Below, in pieces: positions 51,736 through 63,688 of a stretch of DNA of 64,000 bases. How positions within the stretch are numbered: the first letter of the stretch is position 1; the number at the start of each line of letters is the position of its first letter. The notes under the pieces were generated by a model, which saw nothing but the letters and a program-made list of their open reading frames with translations, did no database searches and was not told the DNA's origin. The position numbers were made by a program, and so were the translations under genes. The stretch is from Meconema thalassinum (taxonomy: Eukaryota > Arthropoda > Insecta > Orthoptera > Tettigoniidae), in contig OX336388.2 in NCBI GenBank assembly GCA_946902985.2, forward strand, positions 1,502,282,545 through 1,502,346,544. The letters run 5' to 3'.

Positions 51736-54700
51736 GCGTGACGTTTTTGCGTTTAGCAAAGTACAGGTCGCAATTTTCAAGATATCGAGCTGAAATTTGG
51801 TACGGAGAAAGAGTTGAGGCCTGTGACGAACCCTATTGATGGGCGTTAAAATCGGTGTAGGTCCGGACCTTTTTTTTGGGGCCCTGAATTTCATCCTATT
51901 TTTTTGAATCGATATATCTCGGAAACGGTCGGTCGTATCGAAAAATGTTAAATGTATAGGTGTAAGATCTCCGCGGTATGCAACGTTTTTACTAAAAACT
52001 ATTTTTTGATATCTCTAACCGTTTTCGTTTTTTGGGGCCCTGAAATTGTCCATTATGCGTGACATTTTTGCGTTTAGCTAAGTACTGGTTGCAATTTTCA
52101 AGATATGAAGCTGAAATTTGGTACGGTGAAAGAGTTAGTGACTGTGACGAATCCTATTGTTGGGCGTTAAAATCGGTGCAGGGCCGGATCTTTTTTTGGG
52201 GCTCTGAATTTCAAACTTTTTTTTGGAATCAATATATCTCGGAAACGGTTGGTCGCATCGAAAAATGTTAAATGTACAGGTGTAAGACCTCCGCGGTATG
52301 CAAATTTTTTACTCAAAACGATTTTTTGATATCTCTCACCGTTTTCTTTTTTGGGGCCCTGAAAAGTCCTTTGTGTGTGACATTTTTGCGATTAGTTAAG
52401 TACTGGTCGCAATTTTCAAGATATTAAGCTAAAATTTGGTACGGTGAAAGAGTTAGTGACTGTGACGAATCCTATTGTTGGGCGTTAAAATCGGTGCAGG
52501 GCCGGATCTTTTTTGGGGGCCCTGAATTTCTAACTGTTTTTTGGAATCGATATATCTCGGAAACGGTTGGTCGTATCGAAAAATGTTAAATGTACAGGTG
52601 TAAGATCTTTGCAGTATGCAACTTTTTTACTCAAAACGATTTTTTGATATCTCTCACCGTTTTCTTTATTTGGGGCCCTGAAAATGTTCATTGTGTGTAA
52701 CATTTTTGCGTTTAGCTAAGTACTGGTCGCAATTTTCAAGATATTAGGCTGAAATTTGGTACGATGAAAGAGTTAGTGACTGTGACGACGAATCCTATTG
52801 TTGGGCGTTAAAATCGGTGCAGGGCCGGATCTTTTTTGGGGGCCCTGAATGTCAAACTTTTTTTTTGAATCGATATATCTCGGAAACGGTTGATCGTATC
52901 GAAAAATGTTAAATGTATAGGTGTAAGATCTCCGCGGTATGCAACTTTTCTACTCAAAACGATTTTTTGATATCTCTCACCGTTTTCTTTTTTGGGGCCC
53001 TGAAAAGTCCTTTGTGTGTGACATTTTTGCGCTTAGCTAAGTACTGGTCGCAATATTCAAGATATTAAGCTGAAATTTGGTACGGTGAAAGAGTTAGTGA
53101 CTGTGACGAATCCTATTGTTGGGCGTTAAAATCGGTGCAGGGCCGGATCTTTTTTGGGGGCCCTGAATTTCTAACTGTTTTTTGGAATCGATATATCTCG
53201 GAAACGGTTGGTCGTATCGAAAAATGTTAAATGTACAGGTGTAAGATCTCCGCAGTATGCAACTTTTTTACTCAAAACGATTTTATGATATCTCTCACCG
53301 TTTTCTTTTTTTTGGTCCCTGAAAATGTCCATTGTGCGAGACATATTTGCGTTTAGCTAAGTACTGGTCGCAATTTTCAAGATATTAAGCTGAAATTTGG
53401 TACGGTGAAAGAGTTAGTGACTGTGACGAATCCTATTGTTGGGCGTTAAGATCGGTGCAGGGCCGGGTCTTTTGTTGGGGCTCTGAATTTCAAACTTTTT
53501 TTTGGAATCGATATATCTCGGAAACGGTGGATCGTATCGAAAAATGTTAAATGTATAGGTGTAAGATCTCCGCGGTATGCAACGTTTTTACTCAAAACGA
53601 TTTTTTGATATCTCTCACCGTTTTCTTTATTTGGGGCCCTGAAAATCTCCATTGTGTGTAACATTTTTGCGTTTAGCTAAGTACTGGTCGCAATTTTCAA
53701 GATATTAGGCTGAAATTTGGTACGATGAAAGAGTTAGTGACTGTGACGACGAATCCTATTGTTGGGCGTTAAAATCGGTGCAGGGCCGGATCTTTTTTGG
53801 GGGCCCTGAATTTCAAACTTTTTTTTTGAATCGATATATCTCGGAAACGGTTGATCGTATCGAAAAATGTTAAATGTATAGGTGTAAGATCTCCGCGGTA
53901 TGCAACTTTTCTACTCAAAACGATTTTTTGATATCTCTCGCCGTTTTCTTTTTTGGGGCCCTGAAAAGTCCTTTGTGTGTGACATTTTTGCGATTAGCTA
54001 AGTACTGGTCGCAATTTTCAAGATATTAAGCTGAAATTTGGTACGGTGAAAGAGTTAGTGACTGTGACGAATCCTATTGTTGGGCGTTAAAATCGGTGCA
54101 GGGCCGGATCTTTTTTGGGGGCCCTGAATTTCTAACTGTTTTTTGGAATCGATATATCTCGGAAACGGTTGGTCGTATCGAAAAATGTTAAATATACAGG
54201 TGTAAGATCTCCGAGGTATGCAAATTTTTTATTCCAAGCGATTTTTTGATATCTCTCACCGTTTTCTTTTTTTGGGGCCCTGAAAATGTCCATTGTGCGT
54301 GACATTTTTGCGTTTAGCTAAGTACTGGTCGCAATGTTCAAGATATTAAGCTGAAATTTGGTACGGTGAAAGAGTTGGTGACTGTGACGAATCCAGTTTT
54401 TGGGCGTTAAAATCGGTGCAGGGCCGGATCTTTTTGGGGGGCCCTGAATTTCTAACTGTTTTTTGGAATCGATATATCTCGGAAACGGTTGGTCGTATCG
54501 AAAAATGTTAAATGTACAGGTGTAAGATCTCCGCAGTATGCAACTTTTTTACTCAAAACGATTTTTTGATATCTCTCACCGTTTTCTTTATTTGGGGCCC
54601 TGAAAATGTCCATTGTGTGTAACATTTTTGCGTTTAGCTAAGTACTGGTCGAATTTTCAAGATATTAGGCTGAAATTTGGTACGATGAAAGAGTTAGTGA

Positions 54701-57484
54701 CTGTGACGACGAATCCTATTGTTGGGCGTTAAAATCGGTGCAGGTCCGGATCTTTTTTGGGGGCCCTGAATGTCAAACTTTTTTTTTGAATCGATATATC
54801 TCGGAAACGGTTGGTCGTATCGAAAAATGTTAAATGTACAGGTGTAAGATCTCCACAGTATGCAACTTTTTTACTCAAAACGATTTTTTGATATCTCTCA
54901 CCGTTTTCTTTTTTTGGGTCCCTGAAAATGTCCATTGTGCGAGACATATTTGCGTTTAGCTAAGTACTGGTCGCAATTTTCAAGATATTAAGCTGAAATT
55001 TGGTACGGTGAAAGAGTTAGTGACTGTGACGAATCCTATTGTTGGGCGTTATGATCGGTGCAGGGCCGGGTCTTTTGTTGGGGCTCTGAATTTCAAACTT
55101 TTTTTTGGAATCGATATATCTCGGAAACGGTGGATCGTATCGAAAAATGTTAAATGTATAGGTGTAAGATCTCCGCGGTATGCAACGTTTTTACTCAAAA
55201 CGATTTTTTGATATCTCTCACCGTTTTCTTTATTTGGGGCCCTGAAAATGTCCATTGTGTGTAACATTTTTGCGTTTAGCTAAGTACTGGTCGCAATTTT
55301 CAAGATATTAGGCTGAAATTTGGTACGATGAAAGAGTTAGTGACTGTGACGACGAATCCTATTGTTGGGCGTTAAAATCGGTGCAGGGCCGGATCTTATT
55401 TGGGGGCCCTGAATTTCAAACTTTTTTTTTTGAATCGATATATCTCGGAAACGGTTGATCGTATCGAAAAATGTTAAATGTATAGGTGTAAGATCTCCGC
55501 GGTATGCAACTTTTCTACTCAAAACGATTTTTTGATATCTCTCACCGTTTTCTTTTTTGGGGCCCTGAAAAGTCCTTTGTGTGTGACATTTTTGCGATTA
55601 GCTAAGTACTGGTCGCAATTTTCAAGATATTAAGCTGAAATTTGGTACGGTGAAAGAGTTAGTGACTGTGACGAATCCTTTTGTTGGGCGTTAAGATCGG
55701 TGCAGGGCCGGATCTTTTTTGGGGGCCCTGAATTTCTAACTGTTTTTTTGGAATCGATATATCTCGGAAACGGATGGTCGAATCGAAAAATGTTAAAAGT
55801 ACAGGTGTAAGATCTCCGCGGTATGCAACTTTTTTACTCCAGACGATTTTTTGATATCTCTCACCGTCTTCTTTTTTTGGGGTCCTGAAAATGTCCATTG
55901 TGTGTGACATTTTTGCGTTTAGCTAAGTACTGGTCGCAATTTTCAAGATATTAAGCTGAAATTTGGTACAGTGAAAGAGTTAGTGACTGTGACGAATCCT
56001 ATTGTTGGGCGTTAAAATCGGTGCAGGGCCGGATCTTTTTTGGGGGCCCTGAATTTCTAACTGTTTTTTGGAATCGATATATGTCGGAAACGGTTGATCG
56101 TATCGAAAAATGTTAAAAGTGCAGGTGTAAGATCTCTGCGGTATGCAACTTTTTTACTCAAAACGATTTTTTGATATCTCTCACCGTTTTCTTTTTTTGG
56201 GGGCCCTGAAAATGTCCATTGTGCGTGACATTTTTGCGTTTAGCTAAGTACTGGTCGCAATTTTCAAGATATTAAGCTGAAATTTGGTACGGTAAAAGCG
56301 TTAGTGACTGTGACGAATCCTATTGTTGGACGTTAAGATCGGTGCAGGGACGGATCTTTTTTGGGGCCCTGAATTTCAAACTTTTTTTTGGAATCGATAT
56401 ATCTCGGAAACGGTTGATCGTATCGAAAAATGTTAAATGTATAGGTGTAAGATCTCCGCAGTATGCAACTTTTTTACTCAAAACGTTTTTTTGATATCAT
56501 TCACCGTTTTCTTTTTTTTGGGGCCCTGAAAATATCCATTGTGCGTGACATTTTTGCGTTTAGCCAAGTACTGGTCGCCATTTTCAAGGTATTAAGCTGA
56601 AATTTGGAACGGTGAAAGGGTTAGTGACTGTGACGAATCCTATTTTTGGGCGTTAAAATCGGTGCAGGGCCGAATCTTTTGGGGGGCCCTGAATTTCAAC
56701 CTTATTTTTGGAATCGATATATCTCGGAAACGGTTGGTCATATCGAAAAATGTTAAATGTGCAGGTGTAAGATCTCTGCGGTATGCAACTTTTTTATTCC
56801 AAACGATTTTTTGATATCTCTCACCGTTTTCTTTTTTTTGGGGGCCCTGAAAATGTCCATTGTGCGTGACATTTTTGCGTTTAGCTAAGTACTGGTCGCA
56901 ATTTTCAAGATATTAAGCTGAAATTTGGTACGGTAAAAGCGTTAGTGACTGTGACGAATCCTATTGTTGGACGTTAAGATCGGTGCAGGGACGGATCTTT
57001 TTTGGGGCCCTGAATTTCAAACTTTTTTTTGGAATCGATATATCTCGGAAACGTTTGATCGTATCGAAAAATGTTAAACGTATAGGTGTAAGATCTCCGC
57101 GGTATGCAACATTTTTACTCAAAACGTTTTTTTTATATCTCTCACCGTTTTCTTTTTTTGGGGCCCTGAAAATATCCATTGTGCGTGACATTTTTGCGTT
57201 TAGCCAAGTACTGGTCGCCATTTTCAAGGTATTAAGCTGAAATTTGGTACGGTCAAAGAGTTAGTGACTGTGACGAATCCTATTTTTGGGAGTTAAAATC
57301 GGTGCAGGGCCGGATCTTTTGGGGGGCCCTGAATTTCAACCTTATTTTTGGAATCGATATATCTCGGAAACGGTTGGCCGTATCGAAAAATGTTAAATAT
57401 ACAGGTGTAATATCTCTACGGTATGCAACTTTTTTACTCAAAACGATTTTTTGATATCTCTCACCGTTTTCCTTTTTTGGGGCC
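51736..57484 (+). repeat. A/B monomer array after head 7 (about 18 copies)
   Basis: The first monomers (51736-52310) match those after head 8 (58214-58790). From about 52.34 kb it switches to the 963 bp higher-order type, and from about 54.7 kb it matches 43.9-46.6 kb at an offset of 10,844 bp. Monomers at 53446 and 55049 are also duplicates of each other (1603 bp, five monomers). Confidence 0.93.
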
Positions 57485-57623
57485 GTGAATTTCATTCTTC
57501 TTTCGAATCGTTATATCTCTGGAAGCGTCGATCCTATCGAAAAAGTTAAATCTACAGGTGTAAGATCTCAGTGATTTGCAACTTTTCTATCCCTTATCAT
57601 ATTTTGATATCTCTCACCGTTTT
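57485..57623 (+). repeat. Single B' half-monomer before head 8
   Basis: Duplicate of 46641-46779, at the same place between the last B half and the head. Confidence 0.8.
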
Positions 57624-58155
57624 GATGTTATTAAATGTTTTGGTTTTTGAAAAAAAATGGGGCCCAAATGTATATAACAACTGGTAAAAATTCAACTTAT
57701 GGTCTAGTTGAATTCTACGGAAAATTATCTATAATTACTCGTTTTAACGTTTTCAATAAGTTGAATCATGTATTTACAGCGGTAAGATATTTTCCACTTC
57801 CGAGGACGTCCGGCTTTCATAACCATGTGATGGTGTCAGCATTGCCTAGAATAATATTTTATAATTTTCCTACATTTCCTTGCAATCGTGTCGAAGGTCC
57901 GAAATGCAAATCCGCAAGCCTGGCCACCAACGAAGTTGTTGTTTTGAGATTATAACCCCTCTTGCTGGTCCCTTGCTGCTGCGCCACCGCTCATCCAAAA
58001 CAGGTCGTGCTGCGTGGACTCCTACTTGTTATGAAAGCCGCATCGGCTTTCATATAGCCGTGGTAGGATTTTTCGAGATCTCGGAAACTAAGCGTCGCCC
58101 AGGGTTCAAACCTATACCAATCGATTCGGAGTCGAAAAAAAAAATTTCAAAAAAA
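57624..58155 (+). mobile_element. Head block 8
   Basis: The body duplicates head 6 and the distal part duplicates head 7: short-loop hairpin at 58030-58054, box B match at 58103-58113, CCAGGG variant. The switch lies at the hairpin arm near 58035. This is direct evidence of a recombinant head. Confidence 0.75.
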
Positions 58156-58213
58156 GTCTGTCTGTATGTATGTATGTATGTATGTATGTATGTATGTATG
58201 TATGTACGTATGT
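58156..58213 (+). repeat. (TCTG)n(TATG)n microsatellite after head 8
   Basis: About eleven TATG units with the terminal TACG interruption. Confidence 0.97.
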
Positions 58214-60181
58214 GCGTGACGTTTTTGCGTTTAGCAAAGTACAGGTCGCAATTTTCAAGATATCGAGCTGAAATTTGGTACGGAGAAAGAGTTGAGGCCT
58301 GTGACGAACCCTATTGATGGGCGTTAAAATCGGTGTAGGTCCGGACCTTTTTTTTTGGGGCCCTGAATTTCATCCTATTTTTTTTGAATCGATATATCTC
58401 GGAAACGGTCGGTCGTATCGAAAAATGTTAAATGTATAGGTGTAAGATCTCCGCGGTATGCAACGTTTTTACTAAAAACTATTTTTTGATATCTCTCACC
58501 GTTTTCGTTTTTTGGGGCCCTGAAATTGTCCATTATGCGTGACATTTTTGCGTTTAGCTAAGTACTGGTTGCAATTTTCAAGATATGAAGCTGAAATTTG
58601 GTACGGTGAAAGAGTTAGTGACTGTGACGAATCCTATTGTTGGGCGTTAATATCGGTGCAGGGCCGGATCTTTTTTTGGGGCCCTGAATTTCAAACTTTT
58701 TTTTGGAATCAATATATCTCGGAAACGGTTGGTCGCATCGAAAAATGTTAAATGTACAGGTGTAAGACCTCCGCGGTATGCAAATTTTTTACTCAAAACG
58801 ATTTTTTGATATCTCTCACCGTTTTCATTTTTTGGGGCCCTGAAAATGTCCATTGTGTGTGACAATTTTGCGTTTAGCTAGGTACTGGTCGCAATTTTCA
58901 AGATATTAAGCTGAAATTTGGTACGGTGAAAGAGTTAGTGACTGTGACGAATCCTACTGTTGGGCGTTAAGATCGGTGCAGGGCCGGATATTTTTGGGGG
59001 GCCCTGAATTTCAAACTTATTTTTGGAATCGATATATCTCGGAAACGGTTGGTCGTATCGAAAAATGTTAAATATACAGGTGTAAGATCTCCGCGGTATG
59101 CAACTTTTTTACTCAATACGATTTTTTGATATCTCTCATCGTTTTCTTTTTTTGGGGCCCTGAAAATGTTCATTGTGTGTGATATTTTTGCGCTTAGCTA
59201 AGTACTACCTAGATGTTAGGCCCCTTAAAACAACAATTATCATCATCATCATCATAGCTAAGTACTGGTCGCAATTTTCAAGATATTAAGCTGAAATTTG
59301 GTACGGTGGAAGAGTTAGTGACTGTGACGAATCCTATTGTTGAGCGTTAAAATCGGTGAAGGGCCGGATCTTTTTTGGGGCCCTGAATTTCTAACTGTTT
59401 TTTGAATCGATATATCTACTAAACGGTTGGTCGTATCGAAAAATGTTAAATGAACAGGTGTAAGATCTCCGCGGTATGCAACTTTTTTACTCAAAACGAT
59501 TTTTTTATATCTCTCACCGTTTTCTTTTTTTGGGGCCCTGAAAATGTCCATTGTGCGTGACATTTTTGCGTTTAGCTAAGTACTGGTCGCAATTTTCAAG
59601 ATATTAAGCTGAAATTTGGTACGGTGAAAGAGTTTGTGACTGTGACGAATCCTATTGTTAAGCGTTAAAATCGATGAAGGGCCGGATCTTTTTTTGGGGC
59701 CCTGAATTTCAAACGTTTTTTTTGGAATCGATATATCTCGGATACGGATGGTCGCATAGAAAAAAGTTAAATGTACAGGTGTAAGACCCCCGCGGTATGC
59801 AACTTTTTTACTCAAAACGATTTTTTGATATCTCTCACGTTTTCTATTTTTTGGGCCCTGAAAATGTCCATTGTGCGTGACATTTTTGGGTTTAGCGAAG
59901 TAGAGGTCGCAATTTTCAAGATATCGAGCTGAAATTTGGAGCTGTGAAAGAGTTGGACCCTGTGAGGAAACCAGTTGTCGGGCGTTAAAAACGGTGCAGG
60001 GCTGGATCTTTTTGGGGGGCCCAGAATTTCAAACTTTTTTTTGAATCGATATATCTCGGAAACGGTTGGTCGCATCGAAAAACGTTAAAAGTTCAGGTGT
60101 AAGATCTCCGCGGTATGCATCTTTTTTACTCATAACGATTTTTTGATATCTCTCACCGTTTTCTTATTTTGGGGCCCTGAA
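58214..60181 (+). repeat. A/B monomer array after head 8 (about 6 copies)
   Basis: Short array interrupted by a retroposon tail at 59207-59254. The last monomer is A2-like (TTGGGTTTAGCGAAGTAGAGG, 59888) and ends in CTTATTTTGGGGCCCTGAA, joined to head 9. Confidence 0.93.
59207..59254 (+). mobile_element. 5'-truncated retroposon tail with target-site duplication
   Basis: A 48 bp insertion (ACCTAGATGTTAGGCCCC, then TTAAAACAACAATTA, then a TCA/CAT repeat) splits an A half. The 12 bp TAGCTAAGTACT is present at both edges (59195-59206 and 59255-59266), and removing insert plus one copy restores the normal monomer. A target duplication of this length and a simple 3' repeat tail are what target-primed reverse transcription (LINE/SINE) leaves. 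I recall similar tails in insect genomes but cannot confirm the family. Confidence 0.75.
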
Positions 60182-60662
60182 GATGTTATTAAATGTTTTT
60201 GGTTTTTGAAAAAAAAATGGGGCCCAAATGTATATAATAATAGGTAAAAATTTAAACGATGGTCTAATTGAATTCTACGGAAAATTATCTATAATAGCCC
60301 GTTTTCAACTTTACAATAAGTTAAATACTTTCCATTTCCCAGGACGTCCGGCTTTCATAACCACGTGATGGTGTCAGCATTGCCTAGAATAACATTTTAT
60401 AATTTTCCTACATTACCACACAATCGGGCCAAAGGCCCGAAATGCTAGCCAACAGGCCTTGCCGCCAACGAAGTTGTTGTTTGAGATTATAACCCCTCTT
60501 GCTGGCCCCTTGCTGCTGCGCCACTGTCTCATCAAAAGCAGGTCGTGCTGCGGCTTTCATATAGCCGTGGTAGGATTTTTCGAGATCTCGGAAACTAAGC
60601 GTCGCCCACGGTTCAAACCTATACCAATCGAATCAGAGTCGAAAAAACAAATTTCAAAAAAA
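60182..60662 (+). mobile_element. Head block 9 (internally deleted)
   Basis: Two deletions relative to other heads: CATGTATTTACAGCAGTAAG is lost near 60325, and the stretch from CTGCG to the right hairpin arm (TGGACTCCTACTTG and the left arm) is lost near 60551, leaving CTGCGGCTTTCATA. The hairpin therefore cannot form. The box B segment is intact (CCGTGG 60565-60570, CCACGG 60606-60611, GGTTCAAACCT 60610-60620). Confidence 0.75.
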
Positions 60663-60712
60663 GTCTGTCTGTCTGTATGTATGTATGTATGTATGTATGT
60701 ATGTACGTATGT
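60663..60712 (+). repeat. (TCTG)n(TATG)n microsatellite after head 9
   Basis: Three TCTG units, about eight TATG units and the TACG interruption. Confidence 0.97.
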
Positions 60713-62480
60713 GCGTGACGTTTTTGCGTTTAGCAAAGTACTGGTCGCAATTTTCAAGATATTAAACTGAAATTTGGTACGGTGAAAGAGTTAGTGACTG
60801 TGACGAATCCTGTTATTGGGCGTTAAGATCGGTGCAGGGCCGGATCTTCTTTGGGGGCCCTGAATTTCAAACTTTTTTTGGAATCGATATATCTCGGAAA
60901 CGGTTGATCGTATCGAAAAATGTTAAAGGTATAGGTGTAAGATCTCCGCAGTATGCAACTTTTTTACTCAAAACTATTTTTGGATATCTCTCACCGTTTT
61001 CTTTTTTTGGGGCCCAGAAAATGTCCATTGGGTGTGACATTTTTGCGTTTAGCTAAGTACTGATCGCAATTTTCAAGATATTAAGCTGAAATTTGGTACG
61101 GTGAAAGAGTTAGCGACTGTGATGAATCCTGATGTTGGGCGTTAAAATCGGTGCAGGGCCGAATCTTTTTTGGGGGCCCTGAATTTCAAACTTATTTTTG
61201 GAATCGATTTATCTCGGAAACGGTTGGTCGTATCGAAAAACGTTAAAGGTACAGGTGTATGATCTCCGCGGTATGCAACTTTTTTACTCATAATGATTTT
61301 TTGATATCTCTCACCCTTTTCCATTTTGGGGCCCTGAAGTTGTCCAGTGTGCGTGACATATTTGGGTATAGCGAAGTACAGGTCGTAATTTTCAAGATAT
61401 CGAACTGACATTTGGTGCGGCGAAAGAGTTAGACCCTGTGAGGAAACCAATAGTCGGGCGTTAAAGACAGTAAAGGGCCGAATCTTTTTGGGGGGCCCTG
61501 AATTTCAAAGATTTTTTTAAATCGATATATCTCGGAAACGGATGGTCGTATCGAAAAACGTTAAATCTACAGGTGTAAGATCTCCGCGGTATGCAACTTT
61601 TTTACTCAAAACAATTTTTTGATATCTCTCACCGTTTTCGTTTTTTGGGGGCCCTGAAAATGTCCATTGTGCGTGACATTTTTGCGTTTAGCTAAGTACT
61701 GGTCGCAATTTTCAAGATATTAAGCTGAAATTTGGTACGGTGAAAGAGTTAGTGACTGTGACGAATCCTATTGTTGTGCGTTAAAATCGGTGCAGGGCCG
61801 GATCTTTTTTGTGGGGCCCTGAATTTCAAACTTTTTTTTGGAATAGATATATTTCGGAAACGGTTGATCGTATCGAAAAATGTTAAAGGTATAGGTGTAA
61901 GATCTCCGCGGTATGCAACTTTTTTACTCAAAACGATTTTTTCATATCTCTCACCGTTTTCTTTTTTTGGGGCCCTGAAGTTGTGCGTATGTGCGTGACG
62001 TTTTTGGGTTTAGCAAAGTACAGGTCGCAATTTTCAAGTTATCAAGCTGTAATTTGGAGCGGTAAAAGAGCTAGAGCCTATGAGGAACCCTATTTTTCGG
62101 CGTTAAAATCGGTGCAGGGCTGTATCTTTTTTCGGGGCCCTGAATTTGAAACTCTTTTGGAATCGATATATCTCGGAGACGGTTGGTTATATCGAAAAAG
62201 TTAAATACACAAGTGTTAAATCTCCGCGGTATGCAACGATCTTACCCATAACGATTTTTTGATATCTCTCAGCGTTGTCTTTCTTGGGGGCCCTGAAAAT
62301 GTACGTATGTGCGTGACTTTTTTACGTTTAGCAAACTAGAGGTCGGAATTTTCAAGATATCGAGCTGAAATGTGTCACGGGGAAAGAAATTGGGCCTGTC
62401 AGGAACTCTCTTGTCGGGCATTAAAATTGGTGCATGGCCGGACCATTCTTTGGGGCCCTGAATTTCATCCTTTTTTTTTT
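60713..62480 (+). repeat. A/B monomer array after head 9 (about 5.5 copies)
   Basis: From about 60.95 kb collinear with 24.3-25.8 kb (offset 36,647 bp at 61142 and 61749) and with 30.7-32.2 kb, making it a third copy of that distal end: A2-like half, the GTGCGTATGTGCGTGACG half, then the AAACTAGAGGTCGG half. Confidence 0.93.
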
Positions 62481-62980
62481 ACCCCTGATGATGTTTTGAT
62501 ATCTCTCACCGTTTTCCTTTTCTGGAGCCCCGAATGTCATCCTTTTTTTTCGAACTGTTATATCTGGGAAACGGTTGGCCGTATCTAACAAAGTTAAATC
62601 TACAGGTGTAAGATCTCAGTGGTTAGGAACTTTTTCAACCCTTAAGATTTTTTGATATCTCTCACCGATTTGATTTTCTACGGCCCTGAATTTCTTCCTC
62701 TTTTTCGAACCGTTATATTTGGGAAACGGTTGAACGTATCGAACAAAGTAAAATCTACAAATTTAGGACCTCAGTGATTAGCAACTTTTTTAACTCATAT
62801 GATTTTTTGATATCTCTCACCATTTTCCTTTTTTGGGGCCGTGAATTTCATTCTTTTTTTCGAATCGTTATATCTCGGGAAGCGTCGATCCTATCGAAAA
62901 AGTTAAATCTACAGGTGTAAGATCTCAGTGATTTGCAACTTTTCTACCCCTTATGATATTTTGATATCTCTCACCGTTTT
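62481..62980 (+). repeat. B' half-monomer run before head 10
   Basis: A truncated fragment and three B' copies matching 25831-26331 and 32200-32698, ending at the CACCGTTTT-GATGTTATT junction. Confidence 0.85.
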
Positions 62981-63164
62981 GATGTTATTAAATGTTTTGG
63001 TTTTTGAAAAAAAAAATGGAGTCCAAATGTATATAACATCTGGTAAAAATTCAACTTATGGTCTAATTAAATTCTACGGAAAATTATCTATAATTACTCG
63101 TTTTAACCTTTTCAATAAGTTGAATCATGTATTTATGTTCGACCCTCACTATTATGTGTCAGAT

Positions 63165-63217
63165 AACTGTATCATAATGATGGTCATTATAACACTGTTT
63201 TCCATTATGATACAGTT
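63165..63217. other. 15 bp inverted repeat (hairpin)
   Basis: AACTGTATCATAATG (63165-63179) and CATTATGATACAGTT (63203-63217) are perfect inverted copies around a 23 bp loop, near the left end of the insertion. Subterminal hairpins of this type are common in foldback-like elements. Confidence 0.8.
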
Positions 63218-63224
63218 TCTCCAG

Positions 63225-63278
63225 CCAATCAGAGCTCGTTCATTGACCAATTAGGTAACGATAACTTCGCGCATGCGC
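63225..63278 (+). promoter_or_regulatory. Promoter-like motifs: two CCAAT boxes and an NRF-1-type palindrome
   Basis: CCAAT at 63225-63229 and 63247-63251, and GCGCATGCGC at 63269-63278, a perfect match to the NRF-1/Ewg palindrome found in animal TATA-less promoters. They lie just upstream of the ATG at 63291 of the recombinase-like frame. A second near copy, GCGCATGCGT, is at 63526-63535. Order and spacing suit a remnant promoter of the parent element; no expression evidence exists here. Confidence 0.4.
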
Positions 63279-63290
63279 TCAAAATCCAAC

Positions 63291-63560
63291 ATGTCGGACA
63301 TAAACACAACATCGAACTATAATAAATTACAGACATGGAATACGCACCGTTCATATGTTCGCGTAAATAAACTGGCGAATATGAGACAAGAAATAGCACT
63401 GTACCTTAAAATCACCAACACTAATTTCTACACAGCGCATTGTCTTCAAATGACTGCGGTGACAATATTACTGAGGGACGGATGATGTAAACATATGGCT
63501 GCATATGGCATTGCAAGCCCACAGAGCGCATGCGTCGGTCGTTCAAAGCTCTTGAAAGAC
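63291..63560 (+). pseudogene. Tyrosine recombinase (Crypton-type) remnant, internally deleted
   Basis: From ATG 63291 the frame stays open to a TGA at 63483-63485 (64 residues). Residues 27-64 (NKLANMRQEIALYLK, then FYTAHCLQMTAVTILLRDG) resemble the part of the catalytic domain around the His-x-x-Arg box in tyrosine recombinases of animal Crypton-like elements, as I recall them. Here His50 is kept but the Arg position is Gln53, so the enzyme would be inactive. Beyond the stop, in a shifted frame, VNIWLHMALQAHRAHASVV looks like a decayed continuation, and the final catalytic Tyr is not visible. The first ~20 residues may be the protein's N-terminus joined to its C-terminus by a large deletion, giving a non-autonomous derivative. 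Confidence 0.5.
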
Positions 63561-63688
63561 AAAGATATAACACCCAACGCTCGCTCTGCGATCACAAAAT
63601 TCCAGTAGCTGACTCTCAACAGATATTTATGAATATTTATGTTAAAACATATAATAAAGTTATAATTATCGTCGAACATAAACAGTCG

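Noticed and set aside
63132..63143. Helitron ends (TC at 5', CTRR with hairpin at 3') for the head element
   Set aside because: Hairpins and microsatellite resemble Helentron-type elements, but no consistent TC/CTRR termini could be placed because every unit is joined to another.
63446..63679. 77-residue minus-strand frame in the last insertion
   Set aside because: It overlaps the recombinase-like frame on the opposite strand, is AT-rich and non-distinctive, and is likely a shadow.
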